Below are positions 44,830 through 54,682 of a stretch of DNA of 64,000 nucleotides, in pieces (the stretch's first letter is position 1; each line of letters begins with the position of its first letter). The DNA is from Ursus arctos (taxonomy: Eukaryota > Chordata > Mammalia > Carnivora > Ursidae), in assembly GCF_023065955.2 (NCBI RefSeq), contig NW_026622764.1:78423333-78487332 (forward strand), written 5' to 3'. The notes beneath the pieces were generated by a model. It did not search any database. It was given only the letters and a program-made list of their open reading frames with translations, and was not told the DNA's origin. The position numbers and the translations under genes are program-made.

Positions 44830-44965
44830 GCATATTTGGTATAACGTAGTTATCTAAATCCTCAGTCTTCGTATCTGTAAAATGGGCTAATGATGTCTCT
44901 GTAAGACGGTTGTGAAAGTCAAAATGCTCATATTTGTAAAAGACCTGGCCTGGAGACCTTGAGTG
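44830..44965 (+). repeat. MIR SINE, plus strand
   Basis: TAAATCCTCAGTCTTCGTAT, CTGTAAAATGGGCTAATGAT, GTCTCTGTAAGACGGTTGTG, AAAGTCAAAATGCTCATATT, TGTAAAAGACCTGGCCTGGA: the 3' half of MIR. Confidence 0.85.
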
Positions 44966-45133
44966 TTCCTGAGGACTAGACTCCAAGGCACATTGATATT
45001 GTGTGTGATATTGTGTCCCCTCCTGGGTCTACCCCAGTCCCTTGTCTGTGAGTTCTGGAGTTTATAAAACATCAGGTAAGTGTTCATTGGAGAAAAAAAC
45101 ACTGGTTTAGAGAAGGTTTGGCCTCCAGCTGGA

Positions 45134-45281
45134 GGGCAGTGAGTAAGACATGGAGAAGGCGGTCACTGGGAGGGCAGTGAGTAAGACATGGAGAAGGCGG
45201 TCACTGGGAGGGCAGTGAGTAAGACATGGAGAAGGCGGTCACTGGGAGGGCAGTGAGTAAGACATGGAGAAGGCGGTCACT
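45134..45281. repeat. Minisatellite, 38-bp unit, about 3.9 perfect copies
   Basis: The unit GGGCAGTGAGTAAGACATGG followed by AGAAGGCGGTCACTGGGA recurs at 45134, 45172, 45210 and 45248, with no mismatch seen between copies. The last copy ends at GGTCACT near 45281. Perfect identity implies very recent expansion or gene conversion. Because 38 is not a multiple of 3, the open frames on both strands that cross it are artefacts. Confidence 0.95.
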
Positions 45282-48200
45282 CTGCCCCACCCCTTTGTGC
45301 AGCCTGGTGCCTCTTCCCCCGCTCCACCTACACAGGCCAGCCTTTTACCCTCCCCAGACGTCCTCCCCCAGCCCTGTCTCAGGAACAGGGCAAGAGCTGA
45401 CTTCTGGCAGGGAGTTCTATGGGCAGACATATGTGGCAGGTCACCTCTGGGTGAAGCTGACTGGCCTCCTGCAGACCACAGATATGGGAGAGGCCCCATG
45501 GGGAGCAGGAATTCCTCAACACAAAGGGGAAGGAGACCTGGATGCCGGGACATTGGGAACAGGTGGGGAGGGGGCACTGAAGGCCCCAGTCTCCAAGGTA
45601 GGGGTGGGGTTGTATTTGCAGTGTTGGTAGCATTTGTGTGAGACCGTGTTCTCTGGGGCAGATGTGCTCCTCTGACCACTGCTGTCTCTCAGGGCTGCCC
45701 TCTGTAGCTGCCGCTGGGAGCGTAGTGGTTCCCTCGGGCCAGGATCTAATCTAAAGTATCCTACGCTCTGGCCCATTACACTGATTCGAACCCCCAAATT
45801 CACTTCATTCATTCTAGCACAAAGAATTTGCCAAGCCCTATTTGACCCCAGGCCCTGTGCTAAGGAGACTAAGCCATGAGCAAGACACAGCCTGTCCAGC
45901 ACAAGCCCCTGATAAGTGATTCTGAGCACTCCTGAGTTATAAGGCCAGCAACCTTTTGAGTATTCAATAGAGGATGTGAACTCTCATGCTGAAAACCCTC
46001 CCTGCTTTTGTGTGCATGTACCTTCTGCTTCCAATTTCAGAGGCCCACAAAGCTTGTGGATGGCAAGTTAAGACCCCTGCTCTGGATGGTGAGCTCCTAA
46101 GGACCAGGGCCACTGTTTCTCTTTCCCACCCTCGAGTGCCCAGCTTCGAGCTTTGAATGAAGTGGAGGCTTTGTACATGTTTCAGTGAGGTGACTAGTAA
46201 CATGGCCCTTTATTCCAAGTCACTGAGACCTGGGTCCTAGGGGAGGGGTGGGTTGTCCATGTCAGTGGGACAAGGAGTCAGACACTACCCATGGGGGATG
46301 AGCTGCAATGGGGCCACAGTGAGGGGGGAGCTTGGAGAGGTTGGGTTTCCCCAGGGATCAAACACGGGGAAGTCAGTGAGCCTGGAGGGGAGGTGGCCAT
46401 GCACAGGCTGCCAGACCTGGCCAGGGACAGTGCCGGGAGGCCAGAGGGCCATGCCTCGGAGAAGCTGAGTGGGCTCTGGACACCTCTGATCCTCTACCAG
46501 CCAAAGTCATTGGGGGAGAGCCAGTGCCAAGGCACAATGTAAGAAGGGAGAGACAGGCCCAACAGATGAAGTATTGCCTGCCTGTGTGCACCCCAAGCCA
46601 AAGGGTGCCTCCCGCCCTCATGGCAGAACTGGAGAAGACAACATGTGGGGTGCTGCTCCCTGCTATCACTCTGTGTCTGCAGCCCCAGTCCAGAAGCTCC
46701 TCTCTCCAAGTCCAGTGGCCTGGATTCTGGCTTTTATGGCCCCAGTCGGTATGGCCTTTAGTAGAGTGGAACCTTGGAGCACGTTTGTTCTTCTATAAAA
46801 TGGGCATATTTTACCCGATGCAACCCCCCAAAGAGTGATAGGAGAGCGCTAGGGATTTCAGGAAGCTTTGGCTCCTCACGGGGGTTTATAGAGAGGACAC
46901 TGTGGTGAGTATTCAGTGTCATGTCCCAGAGGCACAGAGACAGGCAGGGCAGAGAGAATTCGGGATGCAGGGAAATTTTCTGTACCCTATATAAGGGTCA
47001 CTCCCTTTGCTGTCCACAGAGGCAGCCCTGACTGGGGCCCCAGTGGCCCTAGCTGCCAGGTACGGACACAGCGGCCACCTACTCCTGGGGAACGCCCCAG
47101 AGGCCTGGTCCAGGTCACCTTTCTCCATGGAAACTGAAGAGGACTCACTTCAGATTATTCAGGAGAGGCACTGTAACTCCCCACCTTTCCTTGAGTGTAA
47201 GATCAACTTTTTTAAAAACAGCTTAATACTTTTGAAATCAAGATGCACTTAGAATTGACGTATACACTTAAAAGTGATTCATTCTTCCCTTTTAAAATCT
47301 ATCATTAACTTAGTGACTTCTTTGCATTGAGGAAATAGAATAGTTATAAACCTCGTATATGATCAGGGAACATAGTGTGTGACATCCCCAGGAGACCCCA
47401 ATTCTAGTCCCCCCACCACCACCCAGGGGGCTTGTAACTGCTGGGTCAGGCCAGTCTGGCTCATTGAGGGTTCTGGAGGAGCCTGGAATGCACACTTCCG
47501 GAGTATCCTCAAAGTGACACACAGAGATAGCTGGATAAGCCTCCCCAGGAGGAAGGAACAGATTCCCCGAAATTTCCACAGAGGATCCAGCCCCAGTCCC
47601 CAAAACCACCTATATCACATATTACTAGAAGTGCATGTGATCAGCATGATTTGTGTCCGATGGACAGAATAAGAGCCATGTTGGCTGTGTGCTGTATCCT
47701 TCTTCATGTAGGTGGAGTCACCTCTCAGGGCGCTTCTGGTGACCCTTGTGGTCTGGAGTCTGCCCAGAGAGTTATTGACATGGACAGTGGCTGGGCCACC
47801 ACATTCAAAGAGTGCTTTTCTCTGGCATCTGGCTCTAGGTTTTTCCAGTGAGCCAGGTCCTGGGACCCCCTCCAACTTGTCTATCACCCACAACTCCCAA
47901 TTCCAAATCCCCCCAAGTTGGCCCAGTGCCTCTCTCAGGGCACACAGGCTCCCCTCTGGTCCAGCTGCATGTGTCCTAACACAACGGGCCACACAATAAA
48001 TAAAACACACCACCAGCGGGTAGTGGAGACAGACTGTGGAAATGGGAGAGCCTCCAGCCGGGGTGATGCAGCAGCAGACAGGTAGGTGTACCTCCTAACA
48101 GAGGCCTCATTTTGTATAGGAAAGAATTAAAACTCTTCCAGGTGGCGAGCACAGCAGAGGTGGGGGAACAAGGAAGTAGTGGAACAAGATCCAACTTCAA

Positions 48201-49394
48201 AACCCCCACATTTCTGCATATGGCAGCCCTAGCAGTTTAGGCTTTCCAGCGAGACCCTTTCTGATGATATTCTGAGGCCATCCAGGGCCTCTGTCGTGCA
48301 TGTGCTTCTGTGTCAGAGGAAGAAGACTATTGCTGTGCAGGGCGTGATGTACTCCAGGCCCCACCGTTCAGCCTGCAGAATGGCCTGGGCTGGGACCTGG
48401 GACCGTCATGCCTGCAGACCCACTATAAGCAGTTCACTCAGTTCCTCTGAGTAGGTCTGTTCTGGTGCAAAACTAGAGTAACTGTCTTGCTGAGTCACCT
48501 CAGGGCTGGGGCACGGTCAGATGGGATGTGAGGTTCTCTAGGTTTGTGCACTGTGTAGGGCACTAATCAAAAGTCAGGAGTCCTGACTGCTATTGAAGTG
48601 CAGACGTGTTTGCATTTGGAGAAGGACAAGTGCTGACTGTAGCTGGGATGGGACAGGTTGTCTATGACCAAAGGTCAGCCTTTCCCTTGCCTGCAGTGGG
48701 GTGAAGAGAGAGGCATGGTATGGGAAAGACAGGACAGAGAGGACGCAAATCAGGACGTGCCCATAGATGGTGACAGACATTGTCTGCTGGCCACAAGTGG
48801 GTGAGGCCCACCTATTATGTGGCTGGTTATTTCATTTGGTGGGAGAAGAGCCTGTGCAGGCTCCGCACCCAGCTCTGGTTTGCATTAGTAGACTGTGCAG
48901 TGTTGTTTCTTGGGCAGCTATGTCTTTTCGGAACAAGGCAGGCCACACTCTTCCACGTGAGATAGACAGTTAGGATATGTGGGCAAGAACGTGCCCCAGT
49001 CAGTGCCTGGGAGCAGTTCCTTCAGCTTGGGCAAACCTCTTTTGCTAGGTTTAAGGAGATGCAGGAGCTGCTACCAGGGTTTGAATCGGCAGCTGCATGC
49101 TGTCTCTGCTCCAAGAGGTTGGAGTGGAGGAGGCTGTGGGCCTCCAATGTACCTGCGAAGGTCAGAGTCCAGCATTTTGTGGGTCACAAGAAGAAGCAGA
49201 GCGACATCAGCAACATGGACACATGGCTACTGTAATCCTCCTGACTGCTGCCGTCATCAGCTCATCTGTGGTTTAGAGCAAGTCACTGACCCTCAAGGGC
49301 CTCTGTGGACATAGCCAGCAGGAGATGTGAGGATGTGAAGACTCACCGTGCCAGTGTCCTGGGGATTCTGTAAAATTCATGTGACATCATGAGT
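45282..49394. other. Unique or intronic sequence, weak old-repeat traces
   Basis: About 4.1 kb. 46030-46190 has L2-like text (GGTGAGCTCCTAAGGACCAG, GAATGAAGTGGAGGCTTTG). Frames of 100-146 codons at 45.2-46.0 kb and 47.6-48.0 kb overlap on opposite strands and are unsupported. No exon can be defended. Confidence 0.4.
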
Positions 49395-49397
49395 TAA

Positions 49398-49585
49398 TGT
49401 TTGTACACTCAGAGATTGGGAGTCAGAAAGACCTCATTCAGAATTAAATGCCACCAGATAGTAACTTGTGCAAGTAGCTGGGGCAGATTGTTGTTCTCAG
49501 CTTCATAAAGATGTCTGTAGAATAAAGACAATACCACCTGCATCATTTTAGGATTAAATAATGTATAAAAAGGTACAAGACATGT
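49398..49585 (+). repeat. MIR SINE, plus strand
   Basis: TTGGGAGTCAGAAAGACCTC, GTAACTTGTGCAAGTAGCTG, AGAATAAAGACAATACCACC, TGCATCATTTTAGGATTAAA, TAATGTATAAA: a complete but diverged MIR order. Confidence 0.82.
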
Positions 49586-49784
49586 GGTGAGTCTTTCATA
49601 GTTAGCTATTTTGTTATTATAGATGTTATTTTTATAATAGGAGAGACAAATTCCTCTAACTTCACACTCAAAAGTGTTGCTGAACAGCTGCCCTGTGCTG
49701 GCCCTGTGCTGGGAGTGGGGGTTCCGAGCCATGCCGTGCCCTCAGCAGAGCCTGTAAGTCTGGTGGGGAGACAGATCGGCCGAT

Positions 49785-49820
<36 letters not shown>
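49785..49820. repeat. (AGC)12 / CAG trinucleotide repeat
   Basis: Thirty-six uninterrupted bases of AGC units, followed by AATGGCAAGAATAACAGCAA. It is not in a supported coding exon. Pure CAG/CTG runs of this length are prone to length change. Confidence 0.97.
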
Positions 49821-49822
<2 letters not shown>

Positions 49823-50452
49823 TGGCAAGAATAACAGCAATGCCTGTGCAGCCGGGGAGTGAATGAAAAAGCGGTCAGAGTTAAGGCGCCCAGGAGCGGC
49901 AGCCCTCAACCCTGCCTGGGGAGGAAGGGGAGACTCCTGGGGAACCAGGGAGACTGAGAGCTGAATAGGCCATTATGCACAACTGTGGGAAGCACTGGTG
50001 TCAGGGGTGCCTGCTGCCTACAGAACCTCAAAGAAGGCTGCACGGCTAAGGTGGGACTTGAGAGAGACTCTGAAGAGTGAGTTGGGGGGAGCCTGGTGAA
50101 GCAGGAAAGGGCAACATGCAAAAAGGCAAAGAATCAGTGAGGGTGTATGTTGCGAGCACGGGAATCTCAGGAGAAGCACAGGGTATGTGCAGGGCCATGG
50201 ACGAGCGTTCTGGAAGCCGAGTAGGGCCCAGACATTTCCCGAGGGTGGTCGAGAGCTGGAGTGGTGACATCAGATATGGGTTGTGTCCTGCACAAGTGAT
50301 GATTAATTGAGAATGAAGCTGTATTGGACCTTACCAGATGATAACTCAAATCCATAGACGGAAATGAAGAGAATCAAAAATGGTAAATAAGAAGGTTAAT
50401 ATAACAAACTGTAAATAGATACTTCTCTCAGCTTTTTAAAAAGATATAAAAT
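49821..50452. other. Unique sequence, nothing recognised
   Basis: Text near 50030-50260 (ACTTGAGAGAGACTCTGAAG, GGTGTATGTTGCGAGCACGG, GAGAAGCACAGGGTATGTGC) has the feel of a widespread ancient mammalian repeat, but I cannot place it in a family. No exon is seen. Confidence 0.35.
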
Positions 50453-50453
50453 T

Positions 50454-50652
50454 GGAGGCGCCTGGATGGCTCAGTCAGTGGAGCGTCCGACTCTTGGTTT
50501 TGGCTCAGGTCACGATCTTGTGTTGTGGGATAGAGCCCCACATCAGACTCCAAGTGTGGAACCTGTTTCAGATTCTTTCTCCCTCCCCCTCTGCCCCTCC
50601 CGGCTCACACTTGCTCTCTCTCTAAAATAAGTAAATAAAATCTTTAAAAAAT
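50454..50652 (+). mobile_element. SINEC, plus strand
   Basis: Head GGAGGCGCCTGGATGGCTCA, GTCCGACTCTTGGTTTTGGC, AGGTCACGATCTTGTGTTGT, GATAGAGCCCCACATCAGAC, CT-rich middle, TAAATAAAATCTTTAAAAAA. It belongs to an older subfamily (a 'CTCTTGGTTTTGGCTCAGGT' type head). Confidence 0.95.
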
Positions 50653-50782
50653 TTTATATATATATATGTATATATATATAATTGTATAGAGTAATAATTA
50701 TATATATTCATATATACTGTATAGAGTATATAATTGTATAGAGTAATAATAATATATATATTATATATATATATATAATTGT
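50653..50782. repeat. (TA)n-rich low-complexity tract
   Basis: Grows out of the SINE's poly(A) tail: TATATATATATGTATATATA, then three spaced copies of AATTGTATAGAGTA amid TATATA runs. It is an imperfect tandem array of an approximately 50-70 bp period built from TA dinucleotides. Confidence 0.85.
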
Positions 50783-50799
50783 ATAGAGTAGTATAGCAA

Positions 50800-51198
50800 C
50801 ATGTTGATGGGTTTGTAACATCTATAGACACAGTGTGTACAAAATTAATAGCACCAAAAAAGGAGAAGAAAGCAGAGCTATATAGAAGTAAAGTTTTTAT
50901 ATCTCATTGGAATTAAGTTCATATAAATCTGAAGCAAATCGTGGTAAGATAAGATGAATATTGTAAGCACCAAGACAACAACTAAAAAACTAAAAAAGTG
51001 TGGTTAAAAAAAAGGACATTAAGGGAATTGAAATGTCATGCTAGAAGATATTCTAAAGGCAAAGATGGCAGTGAAGGAGGAACAAAAAAGACATGACACA
51101 TAAAGAAAACAAGAGGGAAAGAGGCAGATCTCATCTAAAGCAAAGATTGTCAGAATGATTTAAAAAAAAAAACCCAAATCAAAAAAACTACATCCAAC
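50800..51198 (+). mobile_element. Old L1M fragment (part A), plus strand
   Basis: A-rich text with TAGAAGTAAAGTTTTTATAT, TGGAATTAAGTTCATATAAA and AAGATGAATATTGTAAGCAC, the style of L1M ORF2 5' regions. It breaks at a DNA transposon at about 51200 and resumes at about 51680. Confidence 0.6.
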
Positions 51199-51199
51199 T

Positions 51200-51679
51200 G
51201 GAGGTGGTTCCTGACTTGTGATGTCCCCACTAATTTTTCACTTTATGATGGTGAAAAAGAAATACACATGCAGTAGAAACTGTACTTTTAATTTTGAATT
51301 TTAATCTTTTCCCAGGCAAGTGATATGTGTTAAGTTCCTGTCTCCTGATGCTGGGCAGGAGCAGTGAGCCCAGCTCCTAGTCAGCTGGGAGGCCATGAGG
51401 GCAAGCACCTGGTACACTTACAACCATTCTGTTTTTCACTATCAGTAGAGCATTCAATAAATTACATAAGATAGTCGACACTTGATGATAAAATAGGCTT
51501 TTTGTTAGATGATTTTGCCCAACCATACATTAATCTAAGTGTCTGAGCATGTGTAAGGTGGGCGAGGCTACGATGTTTGGTAGTTTAGGCATATTAAATG
51601 CATTTTGACTTATGGTATTTTCAACTTACGATGGGTTTATTGGGATGTAAGCCCACTGTAAGTCAGGGACAATCTGTAT
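51200..51679. mobile_element. Non-autonomous DNA transposon, family uncertain, inside old L1
   Basis: The left end, AGGTGGTTCCTGACTTGTGA, matches the complement of the right end (…GTAAGTCAGGGACAATCTGTA, complement AGATTGTCCCTGACTTAC), giving imperfect terminal inverted repeats. A second inner inverted pair is TTTTTCACTTTATGATGG and TTTTCAACTTACGATGGG-type text. About 480 bp, with no transposase frame. It is an ancient mammalian element by its divergence; the name cannot be recalled with certainty. Confidence 0.65.
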
Positions 51680-53335
51680 ATGCTGTTTATAGGAGACAAT
51701 TTAGATTCAAATACACAAATATGTTGAAAGTCAGAATGGAAAAATATACTGTGAGAACAACATGAACAGGAGTGACTATACCAGTATCAGCCCAAATAGG
51801 CTTTAAATAAAACAAAAAATTTTACTACAGATAAAGACGGACATTTTATAATGATAAAAAGGTTGATCCAGCCAGATGATATAATAATCTTAAATACATG
51901 TATAGTTACTAACAGAGTCCCAAGGTATAGGAAGCAGAAATAGGCAGAATTGAAGGGAGCAATAAACAATTTAATAATAATAGTTGGAAACGTCAGTATC
52001 AGACTTGAATTAATTGATAAAACAACTAAGCAAAAGACCAACAAGGATACAGAGGACTTGAACAACACTGTGAACTATTTAGAACTAATAGACATCTATA
52101 GACCATCATTATCCCAAACAAAAGTAGAATACATATTCTTCTCAAGGCATATGGAATATCCTCCAAACAGACCATATGTTAAACCATAAAACAAGCATCA
52201 GAAATGTAAAAGGATTGAAATCATACAAAGTATTTTCTTCAACTAAAATGGAATTAAGTTGGAAATCAATGACTGAAAGACATTTGAGAAATGACAAAGA
52301 AACATAAAAAATTGGTCTTACTTCAGTGAAAAACTTTTATGCTGCAAACAAAAAAAATACCATCAAGAAAGTTAAAAGTACACAGAATGGGAGAAAATAT
52401 TTGTTAATCATATATCTGACAAGACATTTATATCCAGGATTTACATAAACAAGCCTTACAACTCAATAATAAGAACACAACACAAATGTAAAAGTAAGCA
52501 AAGGATTTTGAATACGTATTTCTCCAGAGAGGCTGTGCAAGTGGCCAATAAACACATCCAAGTTTGCTCAGTGCCACTAGTCATTTGGAAAATGCAGATC
52601 AAAATCACAGAGATAGCATTTCACACCCACTAGCATGGCTGTAATAAAAAATACAGAAGTGTTGGTGAGGATCTGGAGAAGTTGGAACCCTCATACCTTC
52701 CTGGTTAGACTGTAAAATGGTGCAGCCACTTTGGAAAACAGTTTGGCAGTTTTTCAAAATGTCAAACACAGAGTTACCATATGACCCAGCAATTCCATTC
52801 TATGCATTTATCCAAGAGAAATGAAAGCACACATCCACACAAAGATTTGTACACGAATACTCCAAGCAACTTCATTTATAATACTCCCAAACTATGAATA
52901 ACTCAAATGTGCATCAGCAGTTGAGAGGAAAAACGAATTGTGGCATATCCGTACAATGGAATACTGCTCAGCAACAAAGGAGTGAGTTATTGACACATAC
53001 AACATAGATGAGTCTCAAGATCCTTATGGCTACTGACAGGAGCCAGTCACAAAGATGACAGAACGTACAATCCCACCTTAGGGGATACCCAGAATAGGCA
53101 AGTCTATAGAGACAGAAAGTAGGGCAGGGTTGAGATGTGTGTGTTGGGATGTGTAATAGGGAGGGAATGCTAATAGGATTTCCTTTGCGGGGAGGGGAAA
53201 CATTTTCAAAGTAGATTGTGGTGACGGTTGTACAACTCTATGAGTTTATTTTTTAAAAAACCCAATTGTCTACTTTAAATGGGTAATTTGTATGGTATGT
53301 AAATTATACCTCAATAAATCTTTAAAAAGGTAAGG
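51680..53335 (+). mobile_element. Old L1M (part B): ORF2 pieces and 3' UTR, plus strand
   Basis: Continues the interrupted L1: GTGACTATACCAGTATCAGC, then an open piece at 51950-52189 (NNLIIIVGNVSIRLELIDKT, YIFFSRHMEYPPNRPYVKP), followed by ATGGTGCAGCCACTTTGGAA at about 52720 (the C-terminal ORF2 region), TACAATGGAATACTGCTCAG at 52955, and the L1M 3' UTR to AATTATACCTCAATAAATCT at about 53325. It is extensively broken. Confidence 0.8.
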
Positions 53336-53837
53336 AGATATAAGTGACAGCATCTGGATTTAACACCTTCCCTTTGATGGCAGAGACATGAAATGGCTTT
53401 GTGTTCTGGGAGTGGAACCCATCAACTGGCCAGCATTTCTCGAATATCTCTGTCACAGGCAGAACTTCTACAATGCTGTAAAATACAGACTTGTGATCCT
53501 TGTCCTCACAGGAGGAGCTTGTTATTTAAGCAAGGGTTTGATTAGGAAATTTACAACCACAATTTGAAGGATTTGGGGAGGGTAAGTATAATCATAACAG
53601 ACATCTCAAAAGAAGGAAACATTTGCGCTGGGCCTTTACAGATAGGTGGGCTTTGAATAGATGGTGGGGATTTAGAGAATTGTTTTCAAGTGCTCCATCC
53701 CTGTGCAACCCTCTCAGGTGCCTTCTAACGCCACCCACAAGCTATTGGGCAGCTCTAATTGCTGGGAAGTCATTCCTTCTATTACATATAATCTTTCTCC
53801 TGTTCATAATACTGTCTTACCAACTATGCTGAGTCTC
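53336..53837. other. Unique sequence, nothing recognised
   Basis: No repeat or exon is recognised. It ends at the target duplication of the next L1. Confidence 0.4.
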
Positions 53838-53849
53838 AGAAATAATGTT

Positions 53850-54670
53850 CAAAATCATTAGCCATCAGGGAAATTCAAATCAAAACCACCTTGAGATACC
53901 ACCTTACACCAGTTAGAATGGCAAAAATTGACAAGGCAAGAAACAACAATTGCTGGAGAGGATGTAGAGAAAGGGGATCCCTCCTACATTGTTGGTGGGA
54001 ATGCAAGTTGGTACAGCCACTCTGGAAAACAGTGTGGAGGTCCCTTAAAAAGTTAAAAATTGAGCTACCCTATGACCCAGCCATTGCACTACTGGGTGTT
54101 TACCCCAAAGATACAGACGTAGTAAAGAGAAGGGCCATATGCACCCCAATGTTCATAGCAGCAATGTCCACAATAGCTAAATCGTGGAAGGAGCCGAGAT
54201 GCCCTTCAACAGATGACTGGATTAAGAAGTTGTGGTCCATATATACAATGGAATATTCCTCAGCCATCAGAAAGAATGATTTCTCAACATTTGCAGCAAC
54301 ATGGACAGGACTGGAGGAAATAATGCTAAGTGAAATAAGTCAAGCAGAGAAAGACAATTATCATATGGTTTCCCTCATTTATGGAACATAAGAAATAGGG
54401 AGATCTGTAGGAGAAGAAAGGGAAGAAGAAAGGGGGGGTAAACAGAAGGGGGAATGAACCATGAGAGACTATGGATTATGAGAAACAAACTGAGGGCCTC
54501 AGAGGGGAGGGGGGTGGGGGACTGGGAGAGACTGGTGATGGGTAGTAAGGAGGGCATGTATTGCATGGTGCACTGGGTGTTATACACAACTAATGAATCA
54601 TGGAACTTTACATCAAAAACTAGGGATGTACTGTATGGTGACTAACATAATAAAAAATTATTATAAAAAA
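53850..54670 (+). mobile_element. Young 5'-truncated L1, plus strand, with target-site duplications
   Basis: About 820 bp of ORF2 C-terminus and 3' UTR ending in AATAAAAAATTATTATAAAA. The flank AGAAATAATGTT (53838-53849) is repeated as AGAAATACTGTT (54671-54682), a 12-bp duplication with one mismatch. It is the least decayed L1 in the window: its terminal frame of 166 codons is fully open. Confidence 0.95.
53891..54391 (+). pseudogene. L1 ORF2 C-terminal fragment, open frame
   Basis: 166 codons to the natural ORF2 stop: [80 protein letters not shown], ending DNYHMVSLIYGT. It includes the Cys-rich region of ORF2. It lacks the endonuclease and RT domains because of 5' truncation, so it is not functional for retrotransposition. 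Confidence 0.9.
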
Positions 54671-54682
54671 AGAAATACTGTT

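Noticed and set aside
45134..45281. CRISPR array from regularly spaced repeats
   Set aside because: Tandem units are directly adjacent without spacers, in mammalian DNA.
45226..45679. 134- and 146-codon frames around 45.2-45.7 kb
   Set aside because: They cross a 38-bp tandem repeat whose unit is not a multiple of three, and they overlap on opposite strands.
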